The position numbers and the translations under genes were made by a program. Below the pieces are notes generated by a model that saw nothing but the letters and a program-made list of their open reading frames with translations, did no database searches and had not been told where the DNA came from. Below are positions 36,072 to 45,440 of a stretch of 64,000 nt of DNA, in pieces. Source of the stretch: Rhodoferax sp. OV413. Lineage in GTDB: Bacteria; Pseudomonadota; Gammaproteobacteria; Burkholderiales; Burkholderiaceae_C. The stretch is taken from positions 62,001 through 126,000 of the forward strand of contig NZ_FNJA01000003.1 of assembly GCF_900104385.1 (NCBI RefSeq), read 5' to 3'. Numbering within the stretch: position 1 is the stretch's first letter; every line of letters starts with the position of its first letter.

Positions 36072-37214
36072 ATGTCTGATTTAAGTCTTCAACTGCAGCA
36101 GGCCGCAAGCCAACTACCAGTTTCAAGCTATTTTGATAACGCGCTGTTCCAGCGCGAGGTCGCCACTATTTTCCAGCGGGGGCCACGCTATGTCGGCCAC
36201 ACACTGGCCGTACCCGAGCTGGGCGACTACTACGCCCTGCCGCAGGAGGGCGAAGGCCGGGTGCTGACCCGTACGTCGCGCGGCGTGGAGCTGGTGTCCA
36301 ACGTCTGCCGGCACCGCCAGGCGGTAATGCTCAAGGGCCGGGGTTCGCTGAACACCACCCAGCAAGGCAGCGCGGGCGGCAACATCGTCTGCCCGCTGCA
36401 CCGCTGGACTTACAGCGGCGGCAATGGCTCGCCCACCGGCACCCTGCTGGGCGCGCCGCATTTCGCCCAAGACCCCTGCCTGAACCTGAACCAGTACCCG
36501 CTGCAAGAGTGGAACGGCCTGCTGTTTGAAGGCTCCAGGGATGTCAAAGCCGACCTGGCCGGCATGGGACCGATCGCCGACCTCGACTTTACCGGCCACG
36601 TGCTCGACCACGTGGAGCTGCACGAGTGCGACTACAACTGGAAGACCTTCATCGAGGTCTACCTGGAGGACTACCACGTAGGTCCGTTCCACCCAGGCCT
36701 CGGCGGATTCGTCACCTGCGACGACCTGCAATGGGAATTCAAGGACAACTACTCGGTGCAGACCGTCGGCCTGGCCCAGCGCCTGGGCGCGGCCGGCAGC
36801 CCGGCCTACCAGCGCTGGCAGGATGCGCTCAAACAGTACAACCAGGGCGCCGCCCCTAAGCACGGCGCGATCTGGCTGACCTACTACCCGAACGTGATGG
36901 TCGAGTGGTATCCGCACGTGCTCACCGTGTCCACGCTGCACCCCATCGGGCCGCAGAAGACGCTGAACATGGTGGAGTTCTACTACCCCGAAGAAATCGC
37001 CGCCTTCGAGCGTGACTTCGTCGAGGCCCAGCAGGCCGCCTATATGGAAACCTGCGTGGAAGACGACGAGATCGCCCTGCGCATGGACGCGGGCCGCAAG
37101 GCCTTGCTGCAGCGCGGCGACAACGAGGTCGGCCCCTACCAGAGCCCGATGGAAGACGGCATGCAGCACTTCCACGAGTGGTACCGGCGCGCGATGGACG
37201 CCTCTACGCTATAA
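36072..37214 (+). CDS. Rieske non-haem iron oxygenase, alpha subunit
   Basis: 380 aa. The Rieske [2Fe-2S] ligands are CRH near residue 79 and CPLH near 107. The mononuclear iron site lies in EVYLEDYHVGPFHPG near residues 195-209, with the bridging Asp and two His. Such proteins hydroxylate aromatic rings or demethylate amines, with electrons from a separate reductase that is not encoded next door. AGGACAACC precedes the ATG. The stop codon TAA falls within a repeat copy. It diverges from xseB. Confidence 0.9.
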   Translation: MSDLSLQLQQAASQLPVSSYFDNALFQREVATIFQRGPRYVGHTLAVPELGDYYALPQEGEGRVLTRTSRGVELVSNVCRHRQAVMLKGRGSLNTTQQGSAGGNIVCPLHRWTYSGGNGSPTGTLLGAPHFAQDPCLNLNQYPLQEWNGLLFEGSRDVKADLAGMGPIADLDFTGHVLDHVELHECDYNWKTFIEVYLEDYHVGPFHPGLGGFVTCDDLQWEFKDNYSVQTVGLAQRLGAAGSPAYQRWQDALKQYNQGAAPKHGAIWLTYYPNVMVEWYPHVLTVSTLHPIGPQKTLNMVEFYYPEEIAAFERDFVEAQQAAYMETCVEDDEIALRMDAGRKALLQRGDNEVGPYQSPMEDGMQHFHEWYRRAMDASTL

Positions 37215-37274
37215 CTTCCATAGCTGCTAGCGCAGTTTCTGCCTGCGCCAGCGGCCTATTTCTTTTAAATTTCT
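37207..37274 (+). repeat. Dispersed palindromic repeat at the 3' end of the Rieske gene
   Basis: Among the clearest copies: CGCTATAACTTCCATAGCTG, CTAGCGCAG, loop, CCTGCGCCAGCGGCC, T-rich tail to TTAAATTT. The Rieske stop TAA is part of its first block. Confidence 0.85.
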
Positions 37275-37287
37275 AGAAAGCGCGCCC

Positions 37288-38199
37288 ATGCAGGCCTTGT
37301 GGATGGTTTTGGCGGCCTTTGTGTTTGCCAGCATGGGGGTCTGCGTGAAGATCGCCTCTGCCGACTTCAACTCCGCCGAGCTGGTGTTCTACCGGGGCCT
37401 GATCGGCATGGCCTTTCTGGCCATCCTGGCGCGCGCCCAAGGTGTCAGCCTCAAGACCCGCTACCCCGGCATGCATGCCTGGCGCAGCACCATCGGCGTG
37501 TCCTCGCTGGGCGCCTGGTTCTATGCGATTGCCCACCTGCCACTGGCCACGGCCATGACGCTCAACTACATGAGCAGCGTGTGGATCGCCGCCTTCCTGG
37601 TCGGCGGCGCGCTGCTGGCCTGGCGCCCAGGCAGCGGCGCCACCCCGCTGCAGCAAGGCCCGCTGGTGCTGACAGTGATGGCCGGCTTTGTCGGCGTGGT
37701 GATGGTGCTACGCCCCAGCCTGGACCAGAACGAGATGTTCGCCGGCCTGATCGGCCTGCTGTCGGGCCTGGGCGCGGCCTTTGCCTACATGCAGGTGATG
37801 GCCTTGTCGCGCATCGGCGAGCCCGAGGCCCGCACGGTGTTCTACTTTGCCGTGGGTTCGGCCGTGGCGGGGGGTATCGGCATGCTGCTGGTCGGCCAGC
37901 AATCGGACTGGGACTGGGTGGCCGCGGCCTGGCTGCTGCCGATTGGCCTGCTGGCCGCCCTGGGCCAGCTGTTCATGACCCGCGCCTACTCGGGTGCCAA
38001 GACCGAGGGTGCGATGCTCACCGTGGCCAGCCTGCAGTATTCGGGTATCGTATTTGCCGCCATCTACAGCCTGGTGCTGTTTGGCGACCGCATCACCGCC
38101 ATGGGCTGGGCCGGAATGGGGCTGATCACGGCCAGCGGCATTGCTGCCACCGTGCTGCGCTCGCGCGCCGCACCCAACGCCCCGGCCGAAGAACACTGA
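37288..38199 (+). CDS. EamA-family (DMT superfamily) membrane transporter
   Basis: 303 aa with ten predicted helices in two EamA repeats. The N-terminal repeat opens MQALWMVLAAFVFASMGVCV and has LVFYRGLIGMA; the second repeat ends with ITAMGWAGMGLITASGI. Related proteins export amino acids, nucleosides or other small metabolites; the substrate is unknown here. The sulfurtransferase gene follows after 13 bp and is probably cotranscribed. Confidence 0.9.
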   Translation: MQALWMVLAAFVFASMGVCVKIASADFNSAELVFYRGLIGMAFLAILARAQGVSLKTRYPGMHAWRSTIGVSSLGAWFYAIAHLPLATAMTLNYMSSVWIAAFLVGGALLAWRPGSGATPLQQGPLVLTVMAGFVGVVMVLRPSLDQNEMFAGLIGLLSGLGAAFAYMQVMALSRIGEPEARTVFYFAVGSAVAGGIGMLLVGQQSDWDWVAAAWLLPIGLLAALGQLFMTRAYSGAKTEGAMLTVASLQYSGIVFAAIYSLVLFGDRITAMGWAGMGLITASGIAATVLRSRAAPNAPAEEH

Positions 38200-38212
38200 A
38201 AGGACAACGACT

Positions 38213-39070
38213 ATGTACACCACCATTATTTCGGTAGACCAGCTGCAAGCCCTGGAGCACAGCGGCCAGCCTTACATGGTGTTTGACTGCAGCTTTGACC
38301 TGGTGCAGCCCGACGCGGGCGAACAGCAGTACCGCGCCGCCCACATCCCCGGTGCGGTGTACGCGCATTTGAACGACAACCTCAGCGCGCTGCACGGCAG
38401 TGCGGCCGAATCCGGTGGCCGCCACCCGCTGCCGCTGATGGAAGCCTTTGCCACCTGGCTGTCCAGCGTGGGCTTCTCCAACGACATGCAGGCCGTGGTC
38501 TACGACCGCAACGGCGTCAACTATGCGGGCCGCCTGTGGTGGATGCTGAAGTGGGCCGGCCATGCGGCCGTGGCAGTGCTCGACGGCGGGCTGCAGGCCT
38601 GGCAAGCTGCCGGCGGTGCAGTCAACACCGGCACCGAGCCCTCTAAATTCACAACAAACTTCGTTCCTTTGCAATCCCTGGCTGCACTGGTAGCTACAGA
38701 AACCGTAGCAAACAACCTGGGCCGCCCGACCCAGACCATCATCGACGCCCGCGCCACCGCGCGCTTCAAGGGCGAGGTCGAGCCGCTGGACCCGGTGGCC
38801 GGCCACATCCCCGGCGCGCTGAACCGCCCGTTCGGCCAGAACCTCGGCCCGGACGGCAAATTCAAACCCGCGGCCCAGCTGCGCGCCGAGTTCGAAGCCC
38901 TGCTGGGCAACCGCGACCCCGCCAGCGTGGTCCACCACTGCGGCAGCGGCGTCAGCGCCAACCCGAACCTGATCGCCATGGAAATCGCCGGCCTCGGCAC
39001 CACCGGCCTGTACGCGGGCAGCTGGAGCGACTGGTGCAGCGACCCGTCGCGGCCTGTGGCAAAAGGGTAG
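38213..39070 (+). CDS. sseA: Thiosulfate/3-mercaptopyruvate sulfurtransferase
   Basis: Two tandem rhodanese domains, 285 aa. The active-site Cys is in HHCGSGVSAN near residue 245, the CGSGVSA type usual for mercaptopyruvate sulfurtransferases. The first domain lacks a catalytic Cys, as expected. AAAGGA lies upstream of ATG 38213. A degenerate repeat copy (38642-38713) encodes the linker between the two domains, around residues 144-167. Confidence 0.9.
   Translation: MYTTIISVDQLQALEHSGQPYMVFDCSFDLVQPDAGEQQYRAAHIPGAVYAHLNDNLSALHGSAAESGGRHPLPLMEAFATWLSSVGFSNDMQAVVYDRNGVNYAGRLWWMLKWAGHAAVAVLDGGLQAWQAAGGAVNTGTEPSKFTTNFVPLQSLAALVATETVANNLGRPTQTIIDARATARFKGEVEPLDPVAGHIPGALNRPFGQNLGPDGKFKPAAQLRAEFEALLGNRDPASVVHHCGSGVSANPNLIAMEIAGLGTTGLYAGSWSDWCSDPSRPVAKG
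38642..38713 (-). repeat. Degenerate dispersed repeat in the sulfurtransferase linker
   Basis: On the minus strand: GTTTGCTACGGTTTCTGTAG, CTACCAGTGCAG, ATTGCAAAGG and a tail ending GAATTTA. Similarity is partial; ends match best. Confidence 0.4.
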
Positions 39071-39157
39071 CCAAAGGCTAAGTAAAGTAAAGCCGGTCAT
39101 CGGCAGAGGCTGGGCTGGCGTTGCACACTCTGTGTGCCACACAACAGGAGTCTCGCC

Positions 39158-40714
39158 ATGGGAAATCCGCCAATCCGTTGGGCCCCGCCCGCAATCGTGC
39201 TCAGCCTGCTGCTGGGCGCCTGCGCCAACCCGGGGCCTACGAAGCCGGTCGCCAGCAGCAGCGCCCGCCCGGCCCCGGTGGAGGCCTACAAGCTCACCAA
39301 CCGCCTGACCTGGGGCGCCAACCTGGCGGCGGTGGACCAGGCTGAGTCCAACGGCCTGCCCAGCTACCTGGCCCAGCAGCTGCACCCCCAACCCGCCATC
39401 CTGCCGCCAGCGGTACAGCAGCAGATCGCCGCCATGACCATCAGCCAGCGCCCGCTGGACCAGCTGGCGCCCGACATGGAGCAGCGCAACAAGGCGGCCA
39501 ACGCCACCTTCGACAAAGACGAAGACAAAAAAGCCGCCCAGCAGGCCTACCAGCAAGAGATGAACCGCCTGGCCCGCGAGTCCGCCACCCGGCACCTGCT
39601 GCGCGCGCTGTATTCGCCCAACCAGGTACAGGAGCAAATGACCTGGTTCTGGCTGAACCACTTCAACGTGCACATGTACAAGGCCAACCTGCGCGCGATG
39701 GTCGGCGACTACGAAGACACCGCCCTGCGCCCCTACGCCTTGGGCAAATTCCGCGACCTGCTGGGCGCCGTGGCCCACCACCCGGCCATGCTGCGCTACC
39801 TGGACAACGAACAAAACGCCGCGAACCGCATCAACGAAAACTACGCACGCGAGCTGATGGAGCTGCATACCCTGGGCGTGGGCGCCGGCTACACCCAGCA
39901 GGACGTGCAGGAAATGGCCCGCATACTCACCGGCGTGGGCGTGAACCTGGGCAGCGAGACCCCAAAAGTGCGCAAGGAACTGCAGGCCGACTATGTGCGC
40001 AAGGGCCTGTTCGAGTTCAACCCGAACCGGCACGACTATGGCGCCAAGACCCTGCTCGGCCAGCCGATCAAGGCCCGTGGCCTGGCCGAGCTGGACGAAG
40101 CGCTGGACCGCCTGGCCCGCCACCCCGCCACCGCCCACTTCATCAGCCGCAAGCTCGCTCAGTACTGGCTGAGCGACACGCCGCCACCCGAACTGGTGGA
40201 GCGCATGGCGCAGAGCTTTCTGCGCAGCGACGGCGACATCGCCGTGACGCTGCAAACCCTGCTGTCCTCGCCCGAATACGCGCAGGGTGCGGGGCAGAAG
40301 TTCAAGGACCCGATCCATTACGTGGTATCCGCCGTGCGGCTGGCGTATGACGACAAGCCTATCCTCAACGTCGGCCCCATGCTCACCTGGCTGAACCGCA
40401 TGGGCCAGCCGCTGTACGGCCGGCAAACGCCCGACGGCTATGCGCTGGACACCGCCGCCTGGTCCAGCCCCGGCCAGATGGCCACCCGCTTCGAGATCGC
40501 CAAGGCCATAGGCTCGGGCAACGCCGGCCTGTTCAAGACCGAGGGCCCGCAGCCCATGGAGCAGCCGGCATTTCCGCAACTGGCCACCGCGCTCTACTAC
40601 CGCGCCGTGGCCCAGACCCTGGGCCCGAACACCCAGACCGCACTGGCCCAGGCCACCTCGCCGCAGGAGTGGAACAGCTTCCTGCTGTCGTCGCCCGAAT
40701 TGATGCACCGTTGA
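39158..40714 (+). CDS. DUF1800 domain protein, predicted lipoprotein
   Basis: 518 aa. The N-terminus has a lipoprotein signal with lipobox LLGAC (Cys near residue 23). AGGAG lies 7 bases before the ATG at 39158. DUF1800 core features include WFWLNHFNVH, a DYEDTALRPYALGKFRDLL segment, NENYARELMELHTLGVGAGYTQ (split here from longer context) and YLDNEQNAANRINENYARE-like wording. Function is unknown. These proteins are almost always encoded with a DUF1501 protein, as here at 40726, suggesting an envelope complex. Confidence 0.85.
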   Translation: MGNPPIRWAPPAIVLSLLLGACANPGPTKPVASSSARPAPVEAYKLTNRLTWGANLAAVDQAESNGLPSYLAQQLHPQPAILPPAVQQQIAAMTISQRPLDQLAPDMEQRNKAANATFDKDEDKKAAQQAYQQEMNRLARESATRHLLRALYSPNQVQEQMTWFWLNHFNVHMYKANLRAMVGDYEDTALRPYALGKFRDLLGAVAHHPAMLRYLDNEQNAANRINENYARELMELHTLGVGAGYTQQDVQEMARILTGVGVNLGSETPKVRKELQADYVRKGLFEFNPNRHDYGAKTLLGQPIKARGLAELDEALDRLARHPATAHFISRKLAQYWLSDTPPPELVERMAQSFLRSDGDIAVTLQTLLSSPEYAQGAGQKFKDPIHYVVSAVRLAYDDKPILNVGPMLTWLNRMGQPLYGRQTPDGYALDTAAWSSPGQMATRFEIAKAIGSGNAGLFKTEGPQPMEQPAFPQLATALYYRAVAQTLGPNTQTALAQATSPQEWNSFLLSSPELMHR

Positions 40715-40725
40715 AAGGTACTTCC

Positions 40726-41907
40726 ATGCAACGCCGCCACCTTCTCCAATCGCTAGCCGCCCTGCCCTTGCTGAATGCCGGGCAGCTGTTTGCTGCGCCG
40801 GCCGCGCAGTCGCGTCTGCTGTTCGTCTTCTTGCGCGGGGCCTATGACGCGGCAAATCTGCTGGTGCCGACCTCCAGCGACTTCTACTACGCGTCCCGCC
40901 CCGACATCGCAGTGCCCCGCCCGGGCGCCGACCTGAACAGCGCCATCGCGCTGAACGCCGACTGGGGTCTGCACCCGGCGCTGCGCGACACGGTGTATCC
41001 ACTGTTCCAGAAGGGCGAGGTCAGCTTCATCCCTTTCGCCGGCACCGACGACGTGTCGCGCAGCCATTTCGAGACGCAGGACAGCATCGAGCTCGGCCAG
41101 CCGCTCACCGGCCCCAAGAACTACCGGTCCGGTTTCATGAACCGGCTGGCGTCGGTGATCAACGGCGCCGAGCCCATGGCCTTTACCGACAGTCTGCCGC
41201 TGGTGATGCAAGGCAGTGTGCAAGTGCCCAACACCGCCCTCAAGTCGCTGGCCAAGCCCGCGGTAGACCCGCGCCAGACGGCCATCATCGCCGCCATGTA
41301 CAAGGGCACCGAGCTGTCCGGCCGCGTGACCGACGGCTTTGCGGTGCGCGACGAAGTGGCCCGCGAACTCAGCACTGAAATGATGGCCGCCAGCCGCGGC
41401 GCCATCAACGCCAAGGGTTTCGAGCTGGAGGCCCAGCGCATCGCCCGCCTGATGAAGGAGCGCTACAACCTTGGCTTTGTCGACGTGGGCGGCTGGGACA
41501 CGCATGTGAACCAGGGTGGCGCCAGCGGCTACCTGGCCTCGCGCCTGGAAGAGCTGGGCCGCGGCCTGGCCACTTTTGCGCAAGAAATGGGTCCGGCCTG
41601 GCGCAACACCACGGTGGTGGTGGCCAGCGAGTTCGGCCGCACCTTCCGGCAAAACGGCAACCGCGGTACCGACCATGGCCACGGCTCGGTCTACTGGGTT
41701 CTGGGCGGTGGCCTGCACGGTGGCAAGATCGCCGGCGAACAACAGAAGGTGGAACAAGCCACCCTGTTCCAGAACCGCGACTACCCGGTGCTCAACGAAT
41801 ACCGTGCGGTGATGGGCGGCCTGTTTGCACGGCAGTTTGGCTTGAGCAGCAAGCAACTGGACCAGGTGTTTGCGGGCGTGAAGCCGCTAGACATCCGGCT
41901 GGTGTGA
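40726..41907 (+). CDS. DUF1501 (sulfatase-like) exported protein
   Basis: 393 aa, with a twin-arginine-like start MQRRHLLQSLAALPLL and a cleavage region after FAAPA. The fold is alkaline-phosphatase/sulfatase-like: FLRGAYDAANLLVPT at the N-terminus, DVGGWDTHVNQGG near residue 255, and SEFGRTFRQNGNRGTDHGHG near 302 with the candidate metal His/Asp residues. It starts 11 bp after the DUF1800 gene; both are probably exported partners of unknown function. Confidence 0.87.
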   Translation: MQRRHLLQSLAALPLLNAGQLFAAPAAQSRLLFVFLRGAYDAANLLVPTSSDFYYASRPDIAVPRPGADLNSAIALNADWGLHPALRDTVYPLFQKGEVSFIPFAGTDDVSRSHFETQDSIELGQPLTGPKNYRSGFMNRLASVINGAEPMAFTDSLPLVMQGSVQVPNTALKSLAKPAVDPRQTAIIAAMYKGTELSGRVTDGFAVRDEVARELSTEMMAASRGAINAKGFELEAQRIARLMKERYNLGFVDVGGWDTHVNQGGASGYLASRLEELGRGLATFAQEMGPAWRNTTVVVASEFGRTFRQNGNRGTDHGHGSVYWVLGGGLHGGKIAGEQQKVEQATLFQNRDYPVLNEYRAVMGGLFARQFGLSSKQLDQVFAGVKPLDIRLV

Positions 41908-41932
41908 GCCAGCAGCCGGGCGTCTTTGAAAA

Positions 41933-43447
41933 TCACTTCTTCACGGTATCTTCCAGGAAGAAGCGGCCGAGCGGATTCTGGTAGAAGCCGGTGATGTTTT
42001 TACGGCTGACGTTGCGGTAAGGGCTGTAGTACAGGTCGATCCAGTTCACGTCGGCTTTGGCCATCTTCTGCAGATCGACATACATCTGCTCCCGCTTCTT
42101 GGCATTCATTTCCAGACGCGCGGCGGCCACCAGGGCTTTCACCTTGTCGTTCTGGTAACGGGTCATGTAGTTCAGATTGGAATCATGGCCCAGCGTGAAG
42201 GTCGTCTTCTGGTCGGGATCGAGAATGTCGTTGGTCCAGTACATCACCGAGATGTCGTAGTCACCGGCCACCAGCATGTCCCAGCTTTGGCTGGGGTCCA
42301 CCTTTTGCAGATTGATCTTCACGCCCACTTTGGACAACTGCTGCTGCAAGAGCACGGCGATTTGCTCGTCCACCTCGTCGCCTGCATTGACGAGGTATTT
42401 CAGGTTCAGATTGGAGGCGCCCGCATCGGCCAGCATTTTTCGGGCTTTGTCAGGGTCGTAGGGTCGGCGCAGGTTGTCGGCGTAGTGGTAGAGCGCGCCT
42501 TTGGGAATGTAGGAGTTGGCGACCTGGCCATAACCAAACGAGACCGTCTTGACGATGGTTTCTTTGTCAATCGCCATGTCCAACGCTTGCCGCACTGCAA
42601 TCTTGCCCAGCGCGCCATGCGAATGGTTGATCAGCAGATGGTCTTCGCGGGTGGATACGTCCAGGGCTACTTTCAAGTTCGCATCTTTCTGCAGTGATGC
42701 AATCCGCGAGAACGGCACGCTCAAGGCGGCGTCTAGTTCGCCCGCCTGGACCTTCAGCATGCGGGTGTTGTCGTCAGGGATGGTGAGCCAATCGACGCCG
42801 TCCAGCTTGACCTTGTCGGCCTGCCAAAAATACGGGTTTTTGACCAAGGCAATTTTTTCGCCGCGGGTCCACTTCTTGACGCTGAAGGCGCCAGAGCCGA
42901 TAGGGCTTTCGGCAAACTTCTCTTCTCCCGCGGCCTTCAAGGCTTTCTCAGAAATCACGGAAGCATTCGGCAAGGCCAGCTGCGACAGGAATGGCGCGGA
43001 AGGCGACTTCAGGGTGATCACCAGGGTGTGGGCATCTGGCGCTTTTGCGGTATCGATGATGCTGTAGGAGTCGCGCCAGAGCGAGCCCTCGTTGTCACGA
43101 ATGCGCAGCAGGCTGAAGGCGGCATCGCCGGCCGTCACGGGTGTGCCATCGGAGAACTTGGCGCTGCGGATTTTGAGGGTGTAGACCTTGCCGTCGGGCG
43201 AGATCGTCCAGCTCTCGGCCACACCTGGCTCCAGCTTGGTGCCGGTTTTATCCACCCGCACCAAGGGATCAAAGACATTGGAGAACACCCAGTTGTCGGC
43301 GTTCTGGGCCGACTTGATCGGGTCAAACGTGGTGCTGTCTTCGCGCCGGCCAATGCTCAACACGCCCGCTGCCTGCGCAGCCTCGTTGGCCAAGCAAGCC
43401 AGCAATAGCAGGCCCACGGCTGCCGTCTTAGTCAGTCTTAGTTTCAT
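41933..43447 (-). CDS. Peptide ABC transporter substrate-binding protein (DppA/OppA type)
   Basis: Periplasmic SBP_bac_5 family protein, 504 aa. The signal peptide runs to about EAAQA. Family landmarks are LEPGVAESWTISPDGKVYTL, FSDGTPVTAGD, and IAVRQALDMAIDKETIV. It is the last gene of a five-gene importer operon, its ATG overlapping the dppF-type stop by 4 bp. Adjacent LuxR and proline iminopeptidase genes suggest that the cargo is peptides or a peptide-like signal. Confidence 0.9.
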   Translation of the reverse strand: MKLRLTKTAAVGLLLLACLANEAAQAAGVLSIGRREDSTTFDPIKSAQNADNWVFSNVFDPLVRVDKTGTKLEPGVAESWTISPDGKVYTLKIRSAKFSDGTPVTAGDAAFSLLRIRDNEGSLWRDSYSIIDTAKAPDAHTLVITLKSPSAPFLSQLALPNASVISEKALKAAGEEKFAESPIGSGAFSVKKWTRGEKIALVKNPYFWQADKVKLDGVDWLTIPDDNTRMLKVQAGELDAALSVPFSRIASLQKDANLKVALDVSTREDHLLINHSHGALGKIAVRQALDMAIDKETIVKTVSFGYGQVANSYIPKGALYHYADNLRRPYDPDKARKMLADAGASNLNLKYLVNAGDEVDEQIAVLLQQQLSKVGVKINLQKVDPSQSWDMLVAGDYDISVMYWTNDILDPDQKTTFTLGHDSNLNYMTRYQNDKVKALVAAARLEMNAKKREQMYVDLQKMAKADVNWIDLYYSPYRNVSRKNITGFYQNPLGRFFLEDTVKK

Positions 43448-44457
43448 TTCACAACTCCTTGGTTAACGAACTCGCCACCACTGCGATCCAACACGCAGGC
43501 GTAGCCATGGTCGGCAAAATGCCGGGTTTCGGGGGCACTCCCACTGCGGCATTGCGCCTGGGCTACCGGGCAGCGGGGGTGGAAAGCGCACCCAGCAGGC
43601 CGCGCAATCGGGCTCGGTGGCTCGCCAGCCAAGGCACTGTCGGCCAGGGTTTTGTGGGGGTCAATTTCGGGGATCGCAGCAATCAGCGCAGCGGTGTAAG
43701 GGTGGCGCGGCTGGCTGAACACGACTTCGACGGGCCCTTCTTCCACGATGCGCCCCAGGTACATCACCGCAACGCGGTCGCACAGGCGGCGCACGATCGC
43801 GAGGTCATGGGCGATGAACAGAATCGTCAAGCCCTTTTTTTCACGCAGAGTCATCAGCAAATTGATGATCTGGCCCTGGATCGACACGTCCAGCGCCGAC
43901 ACGCATTCGTCCGCAACAATCAGTTGGGGGTCGATTGCCAAGGCCCTGGCAATACCGGCACGTTGGCACTGGCCACCGCTGAGGGCGTGGGGCCGGCGTT
44001 TGCCATGCTCAGGACGCAAGCCAACCTCGGCCAATAGCTCGTCCACCCGCGCAGGTATGCGGTCTTTGGGGACCTTGCGGTGGACTCGCAGTACTTCTGC
44101 AATGCTTTCACCAATGGTTTGCCTGGGATTGAGCGAGGCAAAGGGGTCCTGGAAAACCATGGCCATTTGCTGGCGCATATGCGCCATATCGCTTCTCAAA
44201 CCGCCGGTGATGGGGCGCCCCTCAAAGCGAATGCAGCCGCCGCTGATGTTCTCCTGCGGCAGGATGATGGCGCGCCCCAGCGTGCTTTTGCCACTGCCGG
44301 ACTCACCCACCAAGCCGAGAATTTCTCCCTTGCGCAGTTGCAGATGCACGTCGCTCAGCGCGTGCAGCCAACGTTTCGCCCCAAACAGCGCGCCCGCAAC
44401 CGGGAACTTGACCGACAGCGCATCGACCTCCAGCAAGGGCCAATGGGCGGTCAGCAT
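43444..44457 (-). CDS. Peptide ABC transporter ATPase (DppF/OppF type)
   Basis: 337 aa from the ATG at 44457, which overlaps the end of the DppD-type gene; a longer start would lie deep inside that gene. Walker A GESGSGKST, signature LSGGQCQRAGIARAL, Walker B LIVADECVSALD. The Walker B carries Cys where Pro is more usual. The C-terminal oligopeptide-transporter motif PAGCAFHPRCPVAQAQC supplies cysteines typical of an iron-sulfur or metal site in this subfamily. Confidence 0.94.
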   Translation of the reverse strand: MLTAHWPLLEVDALSVKFPVAGALFGAKRWLHALSDVHLQLRKGEILGLVGESGSGKSTLGRAIILPQENISGGCIRFEGRPITGGLRSDMAHMRQQMAMVFQDPFASLNPRQTIGESIAEVLRVHRKVPKDRIPARVDELLAEVGLRPEHGKRRPHALSGGQCQRAGIARALAIDPQLIVADECVSALDVSIQGQIINLLMTLREKKGLTILFIAHDLAIVRRLCDRVAVMYLGRIVEEGPVEVVFSQPRHPYTAALIAAIPEIDPHKTLADSALAGEPPSPIARPAGCAFHPRCPVAQAQCRSGSAPETRHFADHGYACVLDRSGGEFVNQGVVK

Positions 44458-45440
44458 GGCGCCTCCGATGTGTGCAAAGCGCCTAAGGGATGGTGGCAGG
44501 CGGCGAGGTGCGTGGCGTCCGTGGGTGATATGCGCATGGTGGGCTGTTGTGTCTGGCAGTCTTGCGTGGCGCGCTGGCAGCGTGGATGAAAGCGGCAACC
44601 TGTCGGGAAATGCTCGGCCACGGGTGGCTGGCCATCGATGGTGACAAGCCTGCCACGCCCTCCTTCGCTGGCGGGCTGGCAATCAATCAACCCTTGCGTA
44701 TAGGGGTGGAGTGCGCCTGCCAGCACCTGGCGTTTGCCGCCGGTCTCGCACAGGCGCCCGCCGTACATCACGGCAATGCGGTCACAGGTTTGCGCTACCA
44801 CGCCCAGGTCGTGGGTGATCATCACGATGGCAACACCCAGTGTGTCGCGCAACTCCATGAGCAAGCGCAAGATTTGCAGCTGCACTGTGACGTCCAGCGC
44901 GGTGGTGGGCTCATCTGCAATCAGCAGCTTGGGCTCGGGCGCAAGTGCTACCGCAATCATTGCGCGCTGGCGCATACCGCCTGAAAACTCGTGCGGGTAA
45001 CTCTTCACCCGCTGCGCAGGATCGGGGATGCCCACCTTGCGCAACAGGTCCACGGCGTCGGCCATCGCCTCGCGCGCACTCGCTCCAAAATGCAGGCGCC
45101 GGCTTTCGGCAATCTGCGCACCGATGCTCATGATCGGGTTCAAGTGGCTGGAGGGATTTTGAAAAATCATCCCGATCTCGCGCCCGCGTACCTTCGCCAT
45201 CTGGCGTTCGGTCATGGCCAGAATATTCTGTCCCTGCAACAGGACCTCGCCACCCGCAATCCGCAGTGCATCCGGGGGCAGCAGGCGCATCAAGGCGCGG
45301 CAACTCACGGTTTTGCCGGACCCACTTTCGCCCACCAATCCGAGCATCTCGCCAGCCTTCAGGTTGAAGGAAACGTCATCCACCAACGCAATGCCTTGCC
45401 GATTGGCAACACTGAGATGAGAAACCTGCAGCAGCGTCAT
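44451..45440 (-). CDS. Peptide ABC transporter ATPase (DppD/OppD type)
   Basis: 329 aa from the ATG at 45440, which overlaps the DppC-type stop (ATGA). Walker A GESGSGKT, signature FSGGMRQRAMIAVAL, Walker B LLIADEPTTALDV. The C-terminal Cys-containing region is TGCRFHPRCQRATQDCQ. It forms the ATPase heterodimer with the protein at 43444. Confidence 0.94.
   Translation of the reverse strand: MTLLQVSHLSVANRQGIALVDDVSFNLKAGEMLGLVGESGSGKTVSCRALMRLLPPDALRIAGGEVLLQGQNILAMTERQMAKVRGREIGMIFQNPSSHLNPIMSIGAQIAESRRLHFGASAREAMADAVDLLRKVGIPDPAQRVKSYPHEFSGGMRQRAMIAVALAPEPKLLIADEPTTALDVTVQLQILRLLMELRDTLGVAIVMITHDLGVVAQTCDRIAVMYGGRLCETGGKRQVLAGALHPYTQGLIDCQPASEGGRGRLVTIDGQPPVAEHFPTGCRFHPRCQRATQDCQTQQPTMRISPTDATHLAACHHPLGALHTSEAPC

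Noticed and set aside
38126-41002. 958-codon minus-strand open frame
   Set aside because: It lies opposite the sulfurtransferase, DUF1800 and DUF1501 genes, has Gln/His/Arg-rich composition and no domain. High GC makes such shadows common.
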